This document shows, in pieces, positions 59,028 to 64,000 of a DNA stretch of 64,000 nucleotides. The stretch covers positions 1-64,000 of the forward strand of contig NZ_BBJJ01000010.1 in NCBI RefSeq assembly GCF_000739815.1. The letters run 5' to 3'. The notes below the pieces were generated by a model. It was not told where the DNA came from, searched no databases, and saw only the letters and a program-made list of their open reading frames with translations. The DNA is from Paraburkholderia mimosarum LMG 23256 = NBRC 106338 (GTDB taxonomy: Bacteria > Pseudomonadota > Gammaproteobacteria > Burkholderiales > Burkholderiaceae). The position numbers and the translations under genes were made by a program. How positions within the stretch are numbered: the first letter of the stretch is position 1; each line of letters starts with the position of its first letter.

Positions 59028-60839
59028 TCATGCGACGCGCACGGCCGGCGCCTCGTCGCGCGCGAAGCGTTCGGGGTAGCGCACGCTAAAGCGTATGGAT
59101 GTGTCGTAGGGAAAGCAGTCCGGCACCTCGCCCGCGATGAGCCGCGCGCGGCATTCCTGCCAGAGCGCGGGTTCGAAGAAGTCCGCGTGCTGCGCGAGAA
59201 ATGCACGCTTCACGCGCGGATCGCCTAGCAGGAAGGTGCGGTAGGTTTCGGGAAAGATGTCGTGCGTGCCGACGGGGTACCACGGCTCGCCAGATAGTTC
59301 GTCTTCCTCATGACGCGCGGTCGGCACGGCACGTACGTTGCAATCGGTCAGGTACTCGATTTCGTCGTAGTCGTAAAACACGACGCGGCCGTTGCGCGTC
59401 ACGCCGAAGTTCTTGTAGAGCATGTCGCCCGGGAAAATGTTCGCGCGCAGCAGGTCTTTGACCGCGTTGCCGTATTCGCGTATGCCGTGCTCGATCTCCT
59501 CGTCGCTGCCGTTCTGCAGATAGAGGTTGAGCGGCACCATACGCCGCTCGATGTACACATGCCGGATCACGAGGTTGTCGCCCTCGAATTCGATCATCGA
59601 GGGCGCGAGCGTTCGCAGCTCGCGCACGAGCGCCTCGTCGAGCCGCGCGAGGGGCAGCGCCACGCTCGAATATTCGAGCGTATCGGCGAGCCGCCCCAGA
59701 CGGTCGTGGCGCTTCACGAGCTGGTATTTGGCCACCACCTGGTCGCGCGTGGTCTCCTTCGGCGCGGGAAAGCTGTCCTTGATGACCTTGAACACATAGG
59801 GATACGAGGGCAGCGTGAACACGATCATCACCATGCCGCGGATGCCCGGCGCGACGATGAACCGGTCGCTCGAATGCGAGAGGTGGTGCAGCAAGTCGCG
59901 ATAGAACAGGTTCTTGCCCTGCTTCTGCAAGCCGAGCGACGTGTAGATCTCGCCCTTTGCCTTGCGCGGCATGATGGTGCGCAGAAACTCCACGTAGGCG
60001 GATGGGACCTCCATATCCACCAGGAAGTACGAGTGCGAGAAGCTGAACAGGATGAGCAGCTGCTCGGTGCCCAGCAGCACCGTGTCCAGCGCAAGCCTGC
60101 CCGCGTCCACGTGACGGATCGGCACGACGAACGGCGCGAGCAGATCGCCGTTGATGATGCGCCCGACGATATACGCGCCCTTGTGGCGAAAGAACAGGGA
60201 CGAGAGGACGTGGATCTGGAAGTTCGGCTTGGGCTCCACCACGCCGAAGTTATCGAGCATCGTCTGCATGATGCAGTCGACGTCGCGCCCGAGATCCTCG
60301 AAAGGCGTTTCGAGCTGGAAGTTCGTGACGATGCGTTCGAGCGTCGCCGCGAGACCGTCCTTGCCCGGATAGTAGGCCCGATAGGTGGGCTTCGCGGCGG
60401 GCTCGTCGTTCTCGATGTATTCCGTCGAGATGGCGGGCCGCACGAAGATGAAATCGTTGTTGAAGTACGAGCGGTGCAGGATCTTGCAGCACACGGAGTT
60501 GAAGAACGTCTCCGCGCATTCGGGCTGTCTGTGCGTCGTGAGCAGGCCGATGTAATGGAGCTTGATCTGCTGCCAGACTTCGTCGTCGATGGATTCAGCG
60601 TCGTATTCGTCTTCGAGCGCGGCTACGCACTCCTTCACTCGGTCGTCATAGGAGGCGATGCGCTCGCGCGCGAGCTGCTGCAGGGCGTGCCAGTCGGCCG
60701 CCTCGAAGAACGTCCTCGCCCTCACCGCCGCGTCGCAGAAGTTGCGGTAATGGCGGTTGAAGCCGTCGAGCATGGTCTGCGCGACATCGAAACCGATTTG
60801 CGACGAAAGCAGTTTCGGAAAGTGTTTCATGGCGGCCAT
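59028..60839 (-). CDS. aceK: isocitrate dehydrogenase kinase/phosphatase
   Basis: Switches isocitrate dehydrogenase off and on to direct carbon into the glyoxylate bypass. The 603 residues are within the usual AceK length. Seen are the regulatory domain in the N-terminal half, the ATP site region [20 protein letters not shown] with the Lys in FKVIKD, and the catalytic [12 protein letters not shown]. Start at 60839 ([11 protein letters not shown]) or 60830. Only 22 bases separate it from the LiuR-like gene, so the two are probably co-transcribed. No aceA or aceB is near. Confidence 0.96.
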   Translation of the reverse strand: MAAMKHFPKLLSSQIGFDVAQTMLDGFNRHYRNFCDAAVRARTFFEAADWHALQQLARERIASYDDRVKECVAALEDEYDAESIDDEVWQQIKLHYIGLLTTHRQPECAETFFNSVCCKILHRSYFNNDFIFVRPAISTEYIENDEPAAKPTYRAYYPGKDGLAATLERIVTNFQLETPFEDLGRDVDCIMQTMLDNFGVVEPKPNFQIHVLSSLFFRHKGAYIVGRIINGDLLAPFVVPIRHVDAGRLALDTVLLGTEQLLILFSFSHSYFLVDMEVPSAYVEFLRTIMPRKAKGEIYTSLGLQKQGKNLFYRDLLHHLSHSSDRFIVAPGIRGMVMIVFTLPSYPYVFKVIKDSFPAPKETTRDQVVAKYQLVKRHDRLGRLADTLEYSSVALPLARLDEALVRELRTLAPSMIEFEGDNLVIRHVYIERRMVPLNLYLQNGSDEEIEHGIREYGNAVKDLLRANIFPGDMLYKNFGVTRNGRVVFYDYDEIEYLTDCNVRAVPTARHEEDELSGEPWYPVGTHDIFPETYRTFLLGDPRVKRAFLAQHADFFEPALWQECRARLIAGEVPDCFPYDTSIRFSVRYPERFARDEAPAVRVA

Positions 60840-60861
60840 GCCCGTTTCCCACGCGCGAGCG

Positions 60862-61302
60862 TCAGGTTTTCGCGCGCGCGGCCGGCGCACCACCGTCGTG
60901 CTCCGCCGTCTCTCCCGCCGCGCTCCTGTCGAGCAGCGTGCGCGCCTGGGCCTCGTACTGCGCGAGATCTTCGAGCGTCGCATCCAGGTCGGCGCGCTGA
61001 CGCTCGAGGATCTCGCGGTGGTGCACGACCGTGTCGAGGAAGGCCTGGAGCTGCGGGAGCGTGTCGGTGGGCGACTCGTAGAGGTCGAGCAGCGTGCGGA
61101 TCTCCGAGAGCGTGAAGCCGAGGCGCTTGCCCCGCAGCGTCAACTTCAGGCGCGTGCGATCGCGCCCCGAAAACACGCGTTTCAACCCGCCCGCGCCTTC
61201 GCGGCTCGGCGCCAGCAGGCCCTGGTCTTCGTAGAAGCGGATCGCGCGCGGCGTTACGTCGAATTCCCGGGCAAGTTCGGTAATCGTGTACTGGGTCGTC
61301 AT
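60862..61302 (-). CDS. MerR-family regulator, LiuR-like
   Basis: 146 residues: a MerR winged HTH ([26 protein letters not shown], then [20 protein letters not shown]) and a C-terminal coiled coil (about 85-130). This sequence type matches LiuR-like regulators, which control branched-chain amino acid and fatty acid breakdown; it lacks the metal-binding cysteines of metal-sensing MerR proteins. It is divergent from an MBL-fold gene and followed by aceK and thiolase genes, all plausible targets. An imperfect 18-bp palindrome of the LiuR type lies 62 bases upstream. Confidence 0.85.
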   Translation of the reverse strand: MTTQYTITELAREFDVTPRAIRFYEDQGLLAPSREGAGGLKRVFSGRDRTRLKLTLRGKRLGFTLSEIRTLLDLYESPTDTLPQLQAFLDTVVHHREILERQRADLDATLEDLAQYEAQARTLLDRSAAGETAEHDGGAPAARAKT

Positions 61303-61363
61303 GATGAGCGAAGAGCGGCTGGCCCGGCGTTGTCTGCACGACGACGCGAGGGGCGATAGAATC

Positions 61364-61381
61364 GACGTTTACGTTATCGTC
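61364..61381. promoter_or_regulatory. LiuR-like operator
   Basis: GACGTTTACGTTATCGTC, 14 of 18 positions match its own complement. On the minus strand a TTGACG box overlaps its edge, as expected for a MerR operator in or near the promoter spacer. The site is in the divergent region between the MerR gene and the MBL gene. Confidence 0.6.
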
Positions 61382-61459
61382 AAGTGCGCGGTTGCGCAAC
61401 CGGCGACGAAAACGCAGGAGACTCGCTTTGCATGGGGCCGGAGCGCGCTGCGTGAGACC

Positions 61460-61485
61460 GGAGTAGGCGCCAAAGCGCCAACTCC
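61460..61485 (+). repeat. stable hairpin in the leader of the MBL-fold gene
   Basis: GGAGT-A-GGCGC, CAAA loop, GCGCC-A-ACTCC: ten base pairs with a symmetric A-A mismatch. It lies about 95 bases before the MBL start. No T-run follows. Confidence 0.5.
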
Positions 61486-61580
61486 GCATCGCAAAGTGCT
61501 GAAGCACCCACTCCGGCCGACCGTTTTACGTGGGACCAGAGGAAGCGCCTAACTCTGGTCGACAGGAGAAGACACCACCG

Positions 61581-62651
61581 ATGAACGCACTCGAACACCA
61601 GCTCGACTACCCCTACGCCGACACCTTGCCGGAGCCCGGCGTCGCCTTCGACGTCGCGCCCGGCGTGAAATGGCTGCGCATGCCGCTGCCGTTCGCGCTC
61701 GACCACATCAACCTCTGGCTGCTGCGCGACGAAATCGACGGCCGGCAAGGCTGGACGGTGGTGGACTGCGGCATCACCAACGACACCATCAAGGCCCGCT
61801 GGGAAGAGGTGTTCGAGAATCAGCTGGAAGGCCTGCCGGTGCTGCGCGTGCTCGTCACGCACTGCCACCCGGACCACATCGGGCTCGCGCACTGGATCTG
61901 CTCGGGCGGCGAAAAGAAGCGCTGGGACGTGCGCCTGTGGACGACGCTCGGCGAATACATGCAGGCGCGCGTCATGGCGGCCGGCGACGGCTCGAACGCG
62001 GGCGGCGAAGGTGCCGCGCGCCATTTCGCGCGCCATGGTCTGCGCGATGAAACGTCGCTCGACAAACTGCGCAATCGCCGCGACTACTATGGCAGCCTCG
62101 TGCCGGCGCTCCCCCCGCAGTACCGCCGCCTGCGCGAAGCCGATACGGTGGCGATCGGCGGGCGCGACTGGCGCGTCATCACGGGCTACGGCCATTCGCC
62201 GGAGCACTGCGCGCTCCATTGCGAAGCGACCGGCGTGCTGATCTCAGGCGACATGGTGCTGCCGCGCATTTCGACCAACGTCTCGGTATTCGACATGGAG
62301 CCCGAAGGCAATCCGCTGGCCCTTTACCTCGAATCGCTCGGCCGCTATGAAGCGCTACCCGAAGACACGCTCGTGCTGCCCTCGCACGGCAGGCCGTTTC
62401 GCGGCGTGCGCACGCGCATCGCGCAGCTGCGCGCACACCACGACGCACGCCTCGCCGAAGTGATGGAGGCATGCGAGCGGGCGCCGCAAAGTGCCGCCGA
62501 CATCGTGCCGATGATGTTCAAGCGCGAACTCGACATCCACCAGATGACCTTCGCGATGGGCGAGGCGCTCGCGCATCTGCATCTGCTGTGGCTTGCGGGC
62601 AAGGTCAAGCGCGCGAGCGGCGCGGACGGCGTACTGCGGTTCGCGGCCTGA
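61581..62651 (+). CDS. metallo-beta-lactamase-fold hydrolase
   Basis: 356 residues. The metal motif is THCHPDHIG, with further ligands in GYGHSPEHCAL, LISGDMVLP and LPSHGRPFRG, and a C-terminal winged-helix-like extension seen in LACTB2-type MBL proteins. Substrate unknown; a thioesterase or glyoxalase-like role is possible. ATG 61581 has an AGGAGA site 11 bases upstream. Divergent from the LiuR-like gene across a palindromic operator, which suggests shared control with acyl-CoA metabolism. Confidence 0.87.
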   Translation: MNALEHQLDYPYADTLPEPGVAFDVAPGVKWLRMPLPFALDHINLWLLRDEIDGRQGWTVVDCGITNDTIKARWEEVFENQLEGLPVLRVLVTHCHPDHIGLAHWICSGGEKKRWDVRLWTTLGEYMQARVMAAGDGSNAGGEGAARHFARHGLRDETSLDKLRNRRDYYGSLVPALPPQYRRLREADTVAIGGRDWRVITGYGHSPEHCALHCEATGVLISGDMVLPRISTNVSVFDMEPEGNPLALYLESLGRYEALPEDTLVLPSHGRPFRGVRTRIAQLRAHHDARLAEVMEACERAPQSAADIVPMMFKRELDIHQMTFAMGEALAHLHLLWLAGKVKRASGADGVLRFAA

Positions 62652-62683
62652 TATCGCGACTTGAAAAACGCGTGCGCAGGAAG

Positions 62684-62718
62684 AAAAACGGGCGGCTCCT
62701 TTCGGGGCCGCCCGTTTT
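62684..62718. terminator. bidirectional terminator between MBL and lolA genes
   Basis: AAAACGGGCGGC / GCCGCCCGTTTT stem region with a short loop (CCTTTCGG core), between convergent genes. Confidence 0.88.
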
Positions 62719-62743
62719 CACCTGGCTCGAGGCATGAGAAGTG

Positions 62744-63463
62744 TCAGTTGCCGCCGCCGGTGATCAAATCAGCGCCCTTGGGTCGCACGAACTTGAAGGT
62801 CGAAGCCGGCAGCGACGGGTTCTTTTCAATGTTGGAGAACGTGAGCAGTGTCACGTTGCCGAACACATCGTGCAGCTCCATGGCTTCGAGACTGCCGTCG
62901 CGAAAGCCGATGCCCACGCTCTTGAACTGCGTGTCCTTCGACTTCGGAATCAGCTCCAGCCAGTCGATGCCGTTCTTCACGCCCGCATCGGAGAGCGTGA
63001 AGTTCTTCTCGAGATCGTTGCTGCCGAACAGGATCGCCGCCGGGCTCGCGCCGAGCGCGCCGCCAAGCTTGCGTTCGGTCACCTGGTTCAGGTCCTTGTC
63101 ATAGACGTAGAGATTGTCGCCGTCCGACTGCAGCAGTTGCTGATACGGCTTCTCATACGACCAGATGAACTTGCCGGGCCGCGCGAACACGAACGTGCCG
63201 CTCGAAGTCTTGGCGTTCAACGTGGCCGTGGCGATGGCGTCGCTGGCGTTCTTCGCACCCGAAGGCGCCTTCAGTTCGCGCTGCACGAAGCTGCCGCGCG
63301 CGGAGTGGACCTGCGAGACGAACTGCTTGAGTTGATCGGTGCCGCTCGCATAGGCCTGCGAGACCATCAGGACCGACGCGCCGAGTGTGGCAAAAACGGT
63401 GGCGAAAAACGCGCGGCGCGCCATGCGCGCAAAGCGGGTCGGTTGTCCAGCGGGATACTGCAT
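62744..63463 (-). CDS. lolA: outer-membrane lipoprotein carrier protein LolA
   Basis: A periplasmic chaperone that carries lipoproteins from LolCDE to LolB. The 239 residues have a long basic signal region ending QAYA, with cleavage before SGTDQL. The mature protein shows the LolA pattern: [50 protein letters not shown] and the C-terminal [10 protein letters not shown]. Downstream of ftsK, a common arrangement. Confidence 0.95.
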   Translation of the reverse strand: MQYPAGQPTRFARMARRAFFATVFATLGASVLMVSQAYASGTDQLKQFVSQVHSARGSFVQRELKAPSGAKNASDAIATATLNAKTSSGTFVFARPGKFIWSYEKPYQQLLQSDGDNLYVYDKDLNQVTERKLGGALGASPAAILFGSNDLEKNFTLSDAGVKNGIDWLELIPKSKDTQFKSVGIGFRDGSLEAMELHDVFGNVTLLTFSNIEKNPSLPASTFKFVRPKGADLITGGGN

Positions 63464-63545
63464 CTATCGTTCTCCAGGAGGGGGCGTTGGCCTTCACGAA
63501 GCCGGGCAGGCCAGCAAAGCCAGCGACGCGCAGGCCCGGCGAGGC

Positions 63546-64000
63546 TTATTCGGCCTCGCCGCGATTGGGCACGAGAATCTCGCGGTTGCCGCTCGACGAC
63601 ATCGCCGAAACGAGCCCGGACTGCTCCATCTGCTCGAGCAGCCGCGCCGCGCGGTTGTAGCCGATGCGCAAGTGCCGCTGCACGAGCGAAATCGACGCAC
63701 GGCGATTCTTGATCACCACTTCGACGGCCTGATCGTACAGCGGATCGGACTCGTCGCCGGTGCCACTGGTTCCCGCAGCCGTGCCCTCGTCGCCCTCGCC
63801 CCCGACGCCGCCTTCGAGTATGCCCTCGATATAGTTCGGCTCGCCCTGTTCCTTGAGCTTGTCGACCACGCGATGCACCTCGTCGTCGCCGACGAATGCG
63901 CCGTGCACGCGCACGGGCAAGCCCGTGCCCGGCGGCAGGTAGAGCATGTCGCCCATGCCTAGCAGCGACTCGGCGCCCATCTGGTCGAGAATCGTGCGCG
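63546..64000 (-). CDS. ftsK: DNA translocase FtsK, C-terminal part (5' end outside window)
   Basis: The last 150 residues of the septal DNA pump that positions chromosome dimers for XerCD recombination. [19 protein letters not shown] and [17 protein letters not shown] are from the end of the motor domain. A Gly/Glu/Thr linker follows, then the gamma winged helix that reads KOPS ([20 protein letters not shown]). The rest of the gene lies beyond base 64000. lolA follows after about 80 bases. Confidence 0.95.
   Translation of the reverse strand, partial: RTILDQMGAESLLGMGDMLYLPPGTGLPVRVHGAFVGDDEVHRVVDKLKEQGEPNYIEGILEGGVGGEGDEGTAAGTSGTGDESDPLYDQAVEVVIKNRRASISLVQRHLRIGYNRAARLLEQMEQSGLVSAMSSSGNREILVPNRGEAE

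Overview
The window is high-GC, densely coded chromosomal DNA whose gene set fits a Burkholderiaceae beta-proteobacterium, most like Paraburkholderia, Caballeronia or Burkholderia. The pointers are the terminal-Phe porin type, the gmk-rpoZ-spoT-greB block, the bioA-bioF-bioD-bioB order, minC-minD-minE, WXXGXW repeat proteins, and an aceK next to a LiuR-type MerR gene. Most of it looks like core housekeeping DNA. Species cannot be decided from the sequence alone.

Layout. 1-9.9 kb: the end of an amidase gene, dsbB, then a purine salvage and catabolism cluster (xdhA-xdhB-xdhC, an adenine-deaminase-like gene, guaD) that would feed adenine and guanine into hypoxanthine and xanthine oxidation. 9.9-20.1 kb: a DUF4136 lipoprotein, pepN, fbp, tRNA-Thr(CGT), a LysR gene divergent from an aldo/keto reductase across a perfect palindrome, a secreted chorismate mutase and an exonuclease/GIY-YIG fusion. 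20.1-24.8 kb: a cold-shock gene with a long leader, a candidate small RNA, a 14-bp tandem repeat upstream of a porin, greB, two identical tRNA-Arg(ACG) genes and a phage-like DUF2591 gene. 24.9-32.3 kb: spoT, rpoZ, gmk and yicC on the minus strand; rph, rdgB and hemW on the plus strand; tRNA-Ser(TGA). 32.3-41.6 kb: small membrane and lipoprotein genes, an MFS transporter, a heptosyltransferase, minCDE, a GNAT gene and map.

41.9-45.1 kb is the clearest accessory segment. About 3 kb of visibly lower-GC DNA carries a Tle1-type (DUF2235) phospholipase gene and a DUF3304 lipoprotein gene that may be its immunity partner. It is bounded by two imperfect direct repeats. One repeat covers the 3' end and terminator of tRNA-Ser(CGA); the other is a degraded copy at the far edge. 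No integrase is present. This looks like an effector cassette captured at a tRNA attachment site, and it is the best candidate for an unusual system in the window.

45.3-64 kb: serS, rarA, a CytX-like permease, the biotin operon, an exported alpha/beta hydrolase, ychJ, an SDR gene, a thiolase gene, aceK, a LiuR-like MerR gene divergent from a metallo-beta-lactamase-fold gene, lolA and the 3' end of ftsK. Further points not explained by the gene list are two micro-lipoprotein genes sharing a GCIVVPA lipobox region, a LiuR-like operator, a duplicated hairpin at the ychJ stop codon, and several unassigned palindromes.
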